Assembly (NCBI GenBank): GCA_004322015.1
Contig: SCQT01000021.1
Span: forward strand, 1-46,778
Direction: 5' to 3'
DNA from: Chitinophagaceae bacterium
GTDB lineage: Bacteria > Bacteroidota > Bacteroidia > Chitinophagales > Chitinophagaceae
DNA length: 46,778 nucleotides
In this document: piece after piece, positions 33,944-42,234 of the stretch
Position numbering within the stretch: the stretch's first letter is position 1
How the letters are laid out: the number at the start of each line of letters is the position of its first letter
Notes under the pieces: model-generated
Told to the model about the DNA's origin: nothing
Database searches by the model: none
The model's input: only the letters and a program-made list of their open reading frames with translations
Position numbers and translations under genes: made by a program

Positions 33944-36900
33944 TTATTGAATTCCTGCCAGATACTCCAGTTGAATGACAGCCAGATTGTATTGATTAAC
34001 TATATCCAGATAGTCATCCTGAATACCCAATGCCTGCTTCAGGTTTTGAATATATTCCACATAACCTATTTCGCCGCTTTTATAACCAGCGGTAGCATTA
34101 GATAATATCAATTGTGACTGGGGTAAGGCATTTTCCCGGTAAAACAGGATACTCTGGTCGTATTTTTTATATGCCTCCACGGCTTCCGCAAAAGCGCCTT
34201 GTAAGTTTTTAAGATATAGTTCTTGTTGTGTCCGTGCCTGCTCAATGGCAATATTCGCTGCCTTTACGCTCTGTATCAGTGAACGGGGCCACAGCGGAAT
34301 AGCCAGTCCCGCGCTGAATATGCCGTATCGCTGATTGTCAAAACCTTTAAACGTCTGACTGCTGTACCCCAGTGTAATGTCCGGCATTAACAAAGAACGC
34401 TGTACTTTTTTCTCAGCTTCCTGCACTTTAATTTGCTGTTGCAAATATTTCAGTATCGGATTCCGGTTAATCTGAACAGTGTCCGGACGCTGCCATAACG
34501 GATTCCTGGGCAATAAACTGTCTGACAGAATAGAGACTTGCAGGTCCGTGTTAAGCAGGCTTTGTAATCGGGCTTGGGCAGCACGGATATCGGCTTCATT
34601 TTGACGAATCAGGGTCTGCAATTGCATGATCTGTACACCGGCATTGGCTTGCTCGATCCGGTTTGTTTCGCCGGTTTTATATCGCAGTTCAGCGGCATGC
34701 AGGAAGCCGGCATAAATGCTGTCCTGGCGCAGGAGCAGGCGATGCCTCTGCATGAGATATGCCAGATTATACCAGGTGTTTTTAACATCACGAGCCAACT
34801 CATTTTGTGTAAGCACTTTACTTAAACGACTGCCTGTCACCTGCTCATCTCCTAATTGTGAACGCATGGCATATACGGATGGAAAAGCAAAACTTTGCGC
34901 TAAACCAATCTCATTGTCATTAACGGAAGGTTCGTTTATTTTACCTATGCTCCCGGATAAGATTGTTTTACCCGGATCAAAAGCAGTCTTTTTTAAGGCC
35001 TGATTATATTGAATTTGGAGATTGGAATTTTTAACCGCCAAATTTTGGCGTTGGGCAAAATCTAAAGATTGCTCCAGCGTAAGATGCAAAACAGTGTCTT
35101 GTTGTACCCTTTCCTGAGCAAAAGATTGATTGGATGAAAACAGGGAACAGGTTGTTATTAACCCGATGAACAGCGAAACCGGTATTTTTTCAAATTTCCC
35201 CTTGAAGTTGATTCTTTCAAACAGGACGTACAAAACAGGCAATACTACTAAAGTGAGCAGTGTGGAAGTGATCAATCCGCCAATGACTACGGTAGCCAGC
35301 GGGCGCTGTACTTCCGCTCCTGCCGTAGTTGAAACAGCCATAGGGAAAAATCCCAGGGATGCTACGGTGGCAGTCATCAGAACCGGACGTAATCGTACTT
35401 TGGTCCCTTTCAGTACCCGCTTATGTATATCCGCCACACCTTCCTTTTTCAATTGGTTAAATTCACTGACCAGCACAATCCCATTCAATACAGCTACGCC
35501 AAATAAGGCAATGAAGCCAACACCTGCTGAAATGCTGAAGGGCATACCTCTTAACCACAGCGAAATAACGCCTCCTATAGCAGCCAGTGGAATAGCAGTG
35601 AAAATCAGTAATCCCTGTTTGAGGGAGCTGAAGGCAAAGAACGACAGGATGAAGATCAGGAGCAGGGCGGCCGGTAATGCAATAGAAAGCCGTTGTTTCG
35701 CATGTACAAGATTCTCAAATTGTCCCCCGTAAGTAACACTGTAGCCGGGTGGAAATTTTAGCTGCGCCTCTATCTTTTCCCTGATTTCATCCACAATACC
35801 TTGTACATCACGGTTACGGACATTGAAACCGACCATGATCCGGCGCCTGGTTTCATCCCGCTGGATCTGGTTTGGACCCTCTTTTATACTGATAGTAGCC
35901 ACCTGGCTCAGCGGCACCTGACCCTCACCCGGCAAGGGTACGAAGATATCATCGAAATTGGATAAGGATCTCCGGTAAGCGCTGTCCAACCGGACCACCA
36001 GGTCAAACCGACGTTCTCCTTCAAACACCATTCCGGCCGATTTACCGGCAAAGGCAGTTTGCACCGTATTATTCAGGTTTTCTATGTTCAGTCCGTATTT
36101 GGCTACCTGTGTGCGATCGAAGTGGGCGACGATCTGGGGCAATCCCGTGATTTGTTCCACATAGACGTCTGCTGCTCCGTTGACTTTTCTGATAATGTTT
36201 CCTGCTCCCTCCGCAAGGCGAGCCAGGCTATCTAAATCATCTCCATAGATCTTAAGAACTACATCCTGTTTCGCCCCTGTCATCAGTTCGTTGAAGCGCA
36301 TCTGGATGGGCTGTTGAAAGCTGAAGCTGACACCCGGCAATACAGACAAGGCTTTGCTCATCGTATCTTCCAACGCCTCCCGATTATCTGCCGTTACCCA
36401 TTCATTCTTATTTTTCAATAAAACTATCAGGTCACAAGCTTCTAATGGCATGGGATCAGTAGGAATTTCAGAAGAACCGATTTTACCTACAACTTCCTTT
36501 ACTTCAGGGAAGTTCTTTAATAAAATGCGGGCTGCTTTGCCTGAAGTGTTAATGGTTTCAGTCAGTGAACTTCCCGGAAGCAATCGCATTTCTACCGCAA
36601 AATCACCTTCATCCAATTGCGGAATAAATTCTCCGCCCATACGGGAAAAGATAAAAGCGGCTGCACCAAAGGCTCCGATGGCAATGCCCAGTACGATCCA
36701 TTTCCTTCTCAAAGCCCAGTGAATGACAGGAGTGCAGATACTTTGTAATTTTTCTATCATCCTGTCGGAAAGATTCCGTTTATGGGAAGTTCTCCTGGGT
36801 AAGACAATGGAAGCCATCATGGGTATATAAGTAAGCGAAAGGATCAATGCGCCCAGGATAGCAAAGGCTACTGTTTCCGCCATAGGACGGAACATCTTTC

Positions 36901-38323
36901 CTTCAATTCCCGTCAGCGCCAGAATGGGCAAATACACGATGAGAATAATGATCTGCCCGAATGCGGCGGAACTCATCATTTTACCTGCAGACTCATAAAC
37001 CTGCTCATTCATTTGCGCTGTATTCAGCCTGTCAATACCGGTGTGGTGGTGTTTGCTTTGCGAGATCCGGTGCATGACGGCTTCCACGATGATAACCGCC
37101 CCATCCACTATCAGCCCGAAATCTATTGCACCGAGACTCATGAGATTGCCGGATACGCCAAATACATGCATCATGCCGAGCGCAAATAGCATGGAAAGTG
37201 GAATGACCGATGCCACTAATAGTCCGCTTCGCAGGTTTCCCAAAAACAACACCAGCACAAAGATGACGATCAACGCTCCTTCCATCAGATTTTTGCTGAC
37301 CGTATGGATGGCTCTCCCCACTAAATTGCTGCGATCCAAAAACGGTTCTATAACCACCCCGTCAGGCAAAGTTTTTTGTATCTGAGCTACTTTCTCCTTT
37401 ACATTTTTGATAACCTGGTTAGAGTTTTCACCCTTCAGCATGAGGACAATTCCGCCTACTACCTCGCCGTTTCCATTGCGCGTCATGGCACCGTAACGCA
37501 CAGCATGTCCTAAACGCACCTCTGCAATATCGCGTATCAGCACCGGCATACCGGAGGGATTCACCCTGACCACAATTTTACCGATATCCTGAAGGCTGTC
37601 CCCCCGGCCTTCTGTACGAATAAAATAAGCATTGGGGCCCTTTTCAATGTATGCCCCACCCGTATTCTGATTGTTTTGTTCCAGGGCAGTAAAAATATCT
37701 GCTATAGTTATATTGGCAGCTCTTAGCTTTTGGGGATCTATGGCGATCTCATATTGTTTCAGATAACCGCCAAAGCTGCTCACATCCGCCACACCCGGGG
37801 TGCCGAGTAACTGCCTGCGCACTATCCAGTCTTCCATGGTACGCAACTGCATAATGGTATATTTATCTTCAAACCCCTTTTTGGCGCGAACAATGTATTG
37901 GTAGATTTCTCCTAATCCGGTAGTTACGGGCGCCATTTTGGGAGTACCTGTTCCCGGAGGTATTTGCTCTTTGGCATTGCCGAGGCGTTCCTGTACCTGC
38001 TGTCGCGCCCAATATATATCCTTATTGTCTTTGAATACGATTGTTACCACCGACAATCCGAACCGGGAAATAGAACGGATCTCTTTTATATCCGGTATGG
38101 TAGCCATACTGATCTCTACCGGGTAGGTAATGAACTGCTCTACTTCCTGGGCAGCCAATGAGGGACTGGTGGTGATCACCTGTACCTGGTTATTGGTGAT
38201 GTCCGGCACAGCATCTATAGGCAATCTGGTCAGCGAATAAACACCCCAGATGATTAATCCAAGCGTGAATAAACCAATGATCAGTTTATTTTTGATTGAG
38301 AACTGAATGATCCTGTTTAGCAT
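33944..38323 (-). CDS. CzcA-type RND pump fused to a TolC-like domain
   Basis: The 1459 residues combine an RND heavy-metal pump (about residues 1-1035) and a TolC-like outer-membrane channel (about 1069-1459). TM4 holds DFGLIVDGAVIIVE with Asp401, Asp407 and Glu414, the zinc/cobalt/cadmium CzcA proton-relay set. After the last pump helix comes a new hydrophobic segment (PVSLFIGLITTCSLFSS) ending in QSFA-QE, which looks like a signal peptide with a cleavage site. The TolC part then has two helical repeats (LEQSLDFAQRQNLAVK; AAELRYKTGETNRIEQANAG; GEIGYVEYIQNLKQ). Such fusions recur in Bacteroidota; processing into two proteins is my inference. It precedes the CzcB-like gene by 21 bases. Confidence 0.93.
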   Translation of the reverse strand: MLNRIIQFSIKNKLIIGLFTLGLIIWGVYSLTRLPIDAVPDITNNQVQVITTSPSLAAQEVEQFITYPVEISMATIPDIKEIRSISRFGLSVVTIVFKDNKDIYWARQQVQERLGNAKEQIPPGTGTPKMAPVTTGLGEIYQYIVRAKKGFEDKYTIMQLRTMEDWIVRRQLLGTPGVADVSSFGGYLKQYEIAIDPQKLRAANITIADIFTALEQNNQNTGGAYIEKGPNAYFIRTEGRGDSLQDIGKIVVRVNPSGMPVLIRDIAEVRLGHAVRYGAMTRNGNGEVVGGIVLMLKGENSNQVIKNVKEKVAQIQKTLPDGVVIEPFLDRSNLVGRAIHTVSKNLMEGALIVIFVLVLFLGNLRSGLLVASVIPLSMLFALGMMHVFGVSGNLMSLGAIDFGLIVDGAVIIVEAVMHRISQSKHHHTGIDRLNTAQMNEQVYESAGKMMSSAAFGQIIILIVYLPILALTGIEGKMFRPMAETVAFAILGALILSLTYIPMMASIVLPRRTSHKRNLSDRMIEKLQSICTPVIHWALRRKWIVLGIAIGAFGAAAFIFSRMGGEFIPQLDEGDFAVEMRLLPGSSLTETINTSGKAARILLKNFPEVKEVVGKIGSSEIPTDPMPLEACDLIVLLKNKNEWVTADNREALEDTMSKALSVLPGVSFSFQQPIQMRFNELMTGAKQDVVLKIYGDDLDSLARLAEGAGNIIRKVNGAADVYVEQITGLPQIVAHFDRTQVAKYGLNIENLNNTVQTAFAGKSAGMVFEGERRFDLVVRLDSAYRRSLSNFDDIFVPLPGEGQVPLSQVATISIKEGPNQIQRDETRRRIMVGFNVRNRDVQGIVDEIREKIEAQLKFPPGYSVTYGGQFENLVHAKQRLSIALPAALLLIFILSFFAFSSLKQGLLIFTAIPLAAIGGVISLWLRGMPFSISAGVGFIALFGVAVLNGIVLVSEFNQLKKEGVADIHKRVLKGTKVRLRPVLMTATVASLGFFPMAVSTTAGAEVQRPLATVVIGGLITSTLLTLVVLPVLYVLFERINFKGKFEKIPVSLFIGLITTCSLFSSNQSFAQERVQQDTVLHLTLEQSLDFAQRQNLAVKNSNLQIQYNQALKKTAFDPGKTILSGSIGKINEPSVNDNEIGLAQSFAFPSVYAMRSQLGDEQVTGSRLSKVLTQNELARDVKNTWYNLAYLMQRHRLLLRQDSIYAGFLHAAELRYKTGETNRIEQANAGVQIMQLQTLIRQNEADIRAAQARLQSLLNTDLQVSILSDSLLPRNPLWQRPDTVQINRNPILKYLQQQIKVQEAEKKVQRSLLMPDITLGYSSQTFKGFDNQRYGIFSAGLAIPLWPRSLIQSVKAANIAIEQARTQQELYLKNLQGAFAEAVEAYKKYDQSILFYRENALPQSQLILSNATAGYKSGEIGYVEYIQNLKQALGIQDDYLDIVNQYNLAVIQLEYLAGIQ

Positions 38324-38394
38324 ATTTGTTTGAATTAAAAAATATCCAATGGATTATCCTCCTGATAATGGGGAAGATTAAAACGAGCGATATC

Positions 38395-38419
38395 TCATTT
38401 GATGCTTCTTATCAAATGA
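38395..38419. promoter_or_regulatory. Inverted repeat upstream of the zinc-type efflux operon
   Basis: TCATTTGAT (38395-38403) and ATCAAATGA (38411-38419) are perfect nine-base arms around seven bases. It lies about 70 bases upstream of the CzcA-TolC start. The arm length and spacing suit a dimeric repressor such as the Fur-family protein of the same operon. No match to a known Fur or Zur box is claimed. Confidence 0.45.
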
Positions 38420-38513
38420 TCATGAATCTTTAGTCATGTCATTGATAAAAAATAAATGAATAATTAATGGAAATAAGCATACACACTGTGTCAGCATGTA
38501 TGACAGGAAAATG

Positions 38514-38828
38514 TCATGAAAGCAACTGCGGAGGTTGCCAGACAGGAAGACTTACATCTATATATTTCCCGGGTAAATGTGTCACACAAACAGCAAAACA
38601 GGTCGGTGAATCAGGAACGAAATTTATCGGTGTATTGACTACGACCGGGACCGCACAGCATGCACAATAACAAAAAGGGCTGCATACATCGTGCTTGTCC
38701 TGATGATGGGTTGCTGCATTCACGATAATCTCTTGTTGCTGGCTTCTGTTGGAGGCATATAAATCAGCACATGGCGCTAATTGCAACACCATGACCAGCA
38801 TAAACATTATTGAGGACAGTATTCTCAT
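38514..38828 (-). CDS. Small Cys-rich exported protein (DUF6660-like)
   Basis: The protein has 104 residues from ATG at 38828, or 118 from ATG at 38870. The shorter form gives a clean signal peptide (MRILSSIMFMLVMVLQLAPC). The mature part has HHQDKHDVCSPFCYCACCA, a dense Cys/His cluster resembling the DUF6660 family found beside heavy-metal efflux genes in Bacteroidota. It probably binds metal in the periplasm; no activity is known. It is the gene before the CzcA-TolC fusion, separated by 190 bases that contain an inverted repeat, so it may be separately controlled. Confidence 0.7.
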   Translation of the reverse strand: MRILSSIMFMLVMVLQLAPCADLYASNRSQQQEIIVNAATHHQDKHDVCSPFCYCACCAVPVVVNTPINFVPDSPTCFAVCVTHLPGKYIDVSLPVWQPPQLLS

Positions 38829-39017
38829 TACCGGCTGTGAAGGTAGGAGTTTTTGGGAAAATGTTTTCATGGGGCAGGATTTTTGAATATATAAGTAAGC
38901 GTTAAAAGAAATTTAAAGACATCGTTTTATTTAACCTAAAATTCAAGTTCACATGAATCCCTAAATTGAGGCATGGCGGGGATGCACCTGATGAAAAATA
39001 AGTCCTGGATTTAATCT

Positions 39018-39025
39018 TAATTTTG
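39018..39025 (+). promoter_or_regulatory. Putative -7 element of the DUF502 gene
   Basis: TAATTTTG matches TAnnTTTG, 49 bases before the ATG at 39074. No clear -33 element was found. Confidence 0.4.
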
Positions 39026-39073
39026 CATAGCCTGATTGAATTATAAATTATCTGAATTTAAGAAAATCTTTTC

Positions 39074-39745
39074 ATGAGAACCAATTCATATACTATGAAA
39101 AAAAAATTCAAAAACCTGCACATTGTTCAACATTTTTTCCAGGGGATTTTAGTGGTGGCTCCCATATTCTTCACCTTTTATGTCCTGGAACTGATCTTTG
39201 ATAAATTAGACAGTCTTATCCAGGTCAAGTTCCCGCATCACGGGATCATACCGGGGGTGGGCGTGCTTATCATACTTGTGGGGGTTACGCTGATCGGTTA
39301 TCTCTCTTCTATATTCTTCTTAGGGAGATTATTTGATTTATTTGAACGCTTGCTGGAAAAAATACCGGTGATCAAATTCCTGTATTCTTCACTTAAAGAA
39401 GTTTTTGATTCGTTGATCGGGCAGAAGAAAAAATTTGATCGTCCGGTACTGGCACATATTTACTCAGATGAAGTATGGGAACTTGGATTTATCACGCAAG
39501 ATGACGTAAGCGATTTCGGATTAAAAAATACCGTGGCTGTATATGTGCCAATGTCGCTGGCCATAAGCGGTAAAGTATATTTTGTGTTATCTTCCAAAAT
39601 AACCACTTTGGATAATATCTCTGCCGCAAGCGCCATGAAATTCGCCGTATCGGGAGGCGTGGCTGGAATTGGCATCCCCGAGCATCAGTCGGATGTTTCG
39701 TCACTCAAAAGGGCCAGGAAGAAGAAAAAAACAAAGAAAGCCTGA
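39074..39745 (+). CDS. DUF502 family membrane protein
   Basis: This 223-residue inner-membrane protein has two N-terminal membrane helices (GILVVAPIFFTFYVLELIF and a second at about residues 60-85, PGVGVLIILVGVTLIGYLSS). A soluble part follows with IPVIKFLYSSLKEVFDSLIG, then a beta-rich region (VAVYVPMSLAISGKVYFV) and a basic tail. These features match DUF502. The function is unknown, although family members in plants and bacteria are linked to trafficking or envelope processes. ATG at 39095 is an alternative start. It is 44 bases upstream of the phospholipase-like gene. Confidence 0.87.
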   Translation: MRTNSYTMKKKFKNLHIVQHFFQGILVVAPIFFTFYVLELIFDKLDSLIQVKFPHHGIIPGVGVLIILVGVTLIGYLSSIFFLGRLFDLFERLLEKIPVIKFLYSSLKEVFDSLIGQKKKFDRPVLAHIYSDEVWELGFITQDDVSDFGLKNTVAVYVPMSLAISGKVYFVLSSKITTLDNISAASAMKFAVSGGVAGIGIPEHQSDVSSLKRARKKKKTKKA

Positions 39746-39760
39746 TACTACGATATACCT

Positions 39761-39768
39761 TATCTTTG
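39761..39768 (+). promoter_or_regulatory. Putative -7 element of the phospholipase-like gene
   Basis: TATCTTTG is a perfect TAnnTTTG match, 21 bases before the ATG at 39790. No -33 TTG is evident upstream, where the DUF502 gene ends. Confidence 0.45.
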
Positions 39769-39789
39769 AAAATGATTTAAACCTTTTGA

Positions 39790-40779
39790 ATGAAACTACG
39801 AAATGTCTTGTTCCTGATCGCAGGGATCCCTGTGCTGCTGGCGTTCCCTGTAAAAAAATCAATGGCATGGGGATTCTTTGCGCATCGCCGTATTAATAGG
39901 CTGGCGGTATTTACTTTGCCTCCGCAGATGATGCGGCTGTATAAGCCCCATATCGAGTTTATTACTGAACATGCCACTGACCCTGATAAGCTGCGCTATG
40001 TCTTGAAAGAAGAAGGCTCACACCATTTTATTGATATAGATCATTATGGGATTTATCCCTGGGATAATTTACCCAGGAAATGGAATGACGCGCTGCTACA
40101 ATTTTCCAGAGATACTTTAATGAATTATGGCATTGTGCCCTGGTATGCTTTACAGGTGTATTACCGCTTGGAAAATGCCTTCAGGGATAAAAATCAGGCG
40201 GCTATTTTAAAATGGTCTGCTTATCTCGGTCATTATGTGGCGGATGCCTGCGTACCCTTGCATGCCAATTCCAATTATAACGGGCAACTTACCGGACAGG
40301 AGGGCATTCATGCACTGTGGGAGTCCAATATCCCCGAGTTGTTAGCTGATACCACTTTTAATTATTGGACAGGGAAAGCGGAATTTGTTGATCATCCCGG
40401 GAATTATATTTGGGAAATAGTGTTGGAAAGCGCACCTGCAGCGGACAGCGTTTTACAGATTGAGAGGCGGCTGTTACAGGATTTTTCTTCTTCAGAAGTA
40501 TATGCTTATGTAAATCGGAATAGCCGGATCGTTCGTACTTTCTCACCTGCGTTTGTGACTGCTTACAATCAACAAATGAATGGAATGGTAGCCCGCAGAA
40601 TGTCGCGTGCCATTCATGCAGTGGCTTCTCTCTGGTACACAGCCTGGGTAAATGCGGGGCAACCTGATCTGCACGAGCTTACAGATAAAACTTTTTCCCA
40701 AAAAGAGCTGGATGAATTCAAAACACTGGATGAACGCTGGCACAATGCAACTGTCATATCAGAAAGAACACATGAATAA
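39790..40779 (+). CDS. Zinc-dependent phospholipase C-like / S1-P1 nuclease-fold protein
   Basis: This 329-residue exported protein has a signal peptide ending near KKSMA, leaving Trp as the mature N-terminus (WGFFAHRRINRLAVFTLP), as in zinc-dependent phospholipase C. Zinc-ligand candidates follow the family pattern: HHFIDIDHY, then GHYVADACVPLHAN with its H-x3-D, then GIHALWESNIPEL. The three-zinc fold is shared by phospholipase C and S1/P1 nucleases, so the substrate (lipid or nucleic acid) is not decided. It would act in the periplasm. It converges with the thiolase gene over a hairpin. Confidence 0.85.
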   Translation: MKLRNVLFLIAGIPVLLAFPVKKSMAWGFFAHRRINRLAVFTLPPQMMRLYKPHIEFITEHATDPDKLRYVLKEEGSHHFIDIDHYGIYPWDNLPRKWNDALLQFSRDTLMNYGIVPWYALQVYYRLENAFRDKNQAAILKWSAYLGHYVADACVPLHANSNYNGQLTGQEGIHALWESNIPELLADTTFNYWTGKAEFVDHPGNYIWEIVLESAPAADSVLQIERRLLQDFSSSEVYAYVNRNSRIVRTFSPAFVTAYNQQMNGMVARRMSRAIHAVASLWYTAWVNAGQPDLHELTDKTFSQKELDEFKTLDERWHNATVISERTHE

Positions 40780-40796
40780 GCTTTTTATGAAAACCC

Positions 40797-40817
40797 AATC
40801 GGAAATTGCTTCCGGTT
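40797..40817. terminator. Hairpin between convergent phospholipase-like and thiolase genes
   Basis: AATCGGAA (40797-40804) and TTCCGGTT (40810-40817) form an eight-base stem (one G-T pair) with loop ATTGC. On the minus strand GGGTTTTC follows shortly, so it may terminate the thiolase transcript; it overlaps the thiolase stop codon by one base. Confidence 0.45.
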
Positions 40818-42019
40818 CAGGATACCTTCTCCACGATCATGGCAGCTCCCTGACCCACACCTACGCACATCGTGGCTAAGCCGTATTTCACATGTGCCCT
40901 TCTCTTCATTTCATGAAGCAGGGTAGTAAGTATTCGTGCTCCGCTGCATCCCAAAGGATGGCCCAGGGCAATGGCCCCCCCGTTTACATTGACCCTGTTC
41001 ATATCCAATCCCAGGTCGCGAATGCAGGCAAGCGATTGGGAAGCAAAAGCTTCATTCAGTTCTATTAAATCCAGATCCTGCACGTGCAGTTCTGCACGTT
41101 GCAATGCTTTTTTAGTGGCTGCCACAGGACCCATTCCCATTATAGCAGGATCCACACCGGCTATTGCCATTGACACTACTTTCGCCAAAGGTTTAAGATC
41201 AAACTTGTTCAGGGCTTCTTCGGAAACGACCAGCAAAGCAGCCGCTCCGTCATTGATCCCCGAGGAATTGCCGGCAGTCACAGTCCCCTCCCTGACAAAA
41301 GCGGGTTTCAAGCCCGCTAATTTTTCCATACTCGTATGCCGGGGATGCTCATCCTCGGACATGATCTTTTTCTCCTGCTTATTAGGAGTGATTTCTACAG
41401 GAACGATTTCCTCTTCCCATTTATTTCCATTTAATGCCTCCCAATATTTTTCCTGGCTTTGCAAGGCAAAAGCATCCTGTTCTTCCCTGGAAATTTTCCA
41501 TTGACGAGCCACATTTTCTGCTGTTTCACCCATAGAATAGGGGAAATACCGGTCTGTCAGCTTTTTGTTGGGAAAACGCCAGCCGATAGTCGAATCAAAT
41601 AGCTGAGGCTTGCGATTAAACGGGCCTTCTGACTTAGCCATCACCCAGGGTGCGCGGGTCATGCTTTCCACGCCGCCTGCCAGGTAAACCATTCCTTCCC
41701 CGCACATGACAGCCCGCGAGGCATCCATTACTGCCTGCAGCCCGGAGGCACAGAGCCTGTTTACCGTATTTCCCGCTACCGAGACCGGAAACCCTGCCAA
41801 TAAAGCCGCCATACGGGCTACGTTCCGGTTATCTTCTCCCGCCTGATTCGCATCGCCGGCTATCACATCCTCAATCGCATCCAATGGGACAGAAGGATTT
41901 CTTTCCATTAATGTTTTGCATACCCAAGCCAGCATATCATCCGGACGGATAGCGCTTAATGTTCCACCGTATCGTCCAATAGGTGTACGGATAGCATCTA
42001 TGATATAAGCTTGTTGCAT
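40817..42019 (-). CDS. Acetyl-CoA acyltransferase, 3-oxoadipyl-CoA thiolase-like
   Basis: This 400-residue thiolase splits a 3-oxoacyl-CoA with CoA. The nucleophilic Cys is in NRLCASGLQAV (about residue 90), the second active-site block is LNEAFASQ, the His is in GGAIALGHPLGCSGARI, and the C-terminal Cys in CVGVGQGAAMI. The segment FDSTIGWRFPN followed by SMGETAENVARQW is characteristic of PcaF/PaaJ, which finish aromatic breakdown by releasing succinyl-CoA and acetyl-CoA. No other aromatic catabolism or beta-oxidation gene is next to it, so general fatty-acid thiolase activity cannot be excluded. Confidence 0.93.
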   Translation of the reverse strand: MQQAYIIDAIRTPIGRYGGTLSAIRPDDMLAWVCKTLMERNPSVPLDAIEDVIAGDANQAGEDNRNVARMAALLAGFPVSVAGNTVNRLCASGLQAVMDASRAVMCGEGMVYLAGGVESMTRAPWVMAKSEGPFNRKPQLFDSTIGWRFPNKKLTDRYFPYSMGETAENVARQWKISREEQDAFALQSQEKYWEALNGNKWEEEIVPVEITPNKQEKKIMSEDEHPRHTSMEKLAGLKPAFVREGTVTAGNSSGINDGAAALLVVSEEALNKFDLKPLAKVVSMAIAGVDPAIMGMGPVAATKKALQRAELHVQDLDLIELNEAFASQSLACIRDLGLDMNRVNVNGGAIALGHPLGCSGARILTTLLHEMKRRAHVKYGLATMCVGVGQGAAMIVEKVS

Positions 42020-42090
42020 TGCCTGTTTTTAAGGCGGTAAAATTAGGGAATTAAAGAGCGGTTTCGTAAATTAAGATTCGATAAATGGCC

Positions 42091-42110
42091 ATTCATAGCC
42101 ATTCATAGCC
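42091..42110. repeat. Tandem 10-base repeat (two copies)
   Basis: ATTCATAGCC occurs twice in succession upstream of the helicase gene. It sits next to an 11-base tandem array in the same 215-base gap. Confidence 0.55.
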
Positions 42111-42116
42111 ACTATG

Positions 42117-42149
42117 TAGGGCGAAGGTAGGGCGAAGACAGGGCGAAGG
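42117..42149. repeat. Tandem 11-base repeat (three copies)
   Basis: The unit TAGGGCGAAGG is present three times with one or two changes per copy. It is in the gap between thiolase and the helicase operon, about 50 bases before the promoter element. It may be a protein-binding array or simple slippage. Confidence 0.6.
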
Positions 42150-42159
42150 TAAGGAGTAA

Positions 42160-42179
42160 CTCCCCCTGTAAAGAGGGAT
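42160..42179. repeat. C-rich/G-rich imperfect inverted repeat, intergenic
   Basis: CTCCCCCTGTAAAGAGGGAT resembles the stretch translated as SPPLQERG in the TolC gene (25539-25566). It is a weak match and may be a degenerate copy of the same dispersed element. Confidence 0.3.
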
Positions 42180-42200
42180 TATCCCATTATGAAAAAATAT

Positions 42201-42208
42201 TACATTTG
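42201..42208 (+). promoter_or_regulatory. Promoter -7 element of the helicase operon
   Basis: TACATTTG matches TAnnTTTG, 26 bases before the helicase ATG. It would drive all three genes of the operon. A -33 TTG is not clear. Confidence 0.5.
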
Positions 42209-42234
42209 ACCTATCCAAACAATTTTAACCTGAA

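Noticed and set aside
35130-35732. Plus-strand 200-codon open frame
   Set aside because: It lies wholly within the CzcA-TolC gene on the other strand, has no recognisable domain and is a shadow of GC-rich codon usage.
38324-38513. Possible small gene in the gap before the CzcA-TolC fusion
   Set aside because: No frame with a start, signal peptide or coding-like composition was found; the gap appears regulatory.
40971-41504. Plus-strand 177-codon open frame
   Set aside because: It is opposite the well-supported thiolase gene and has no family resemblance.
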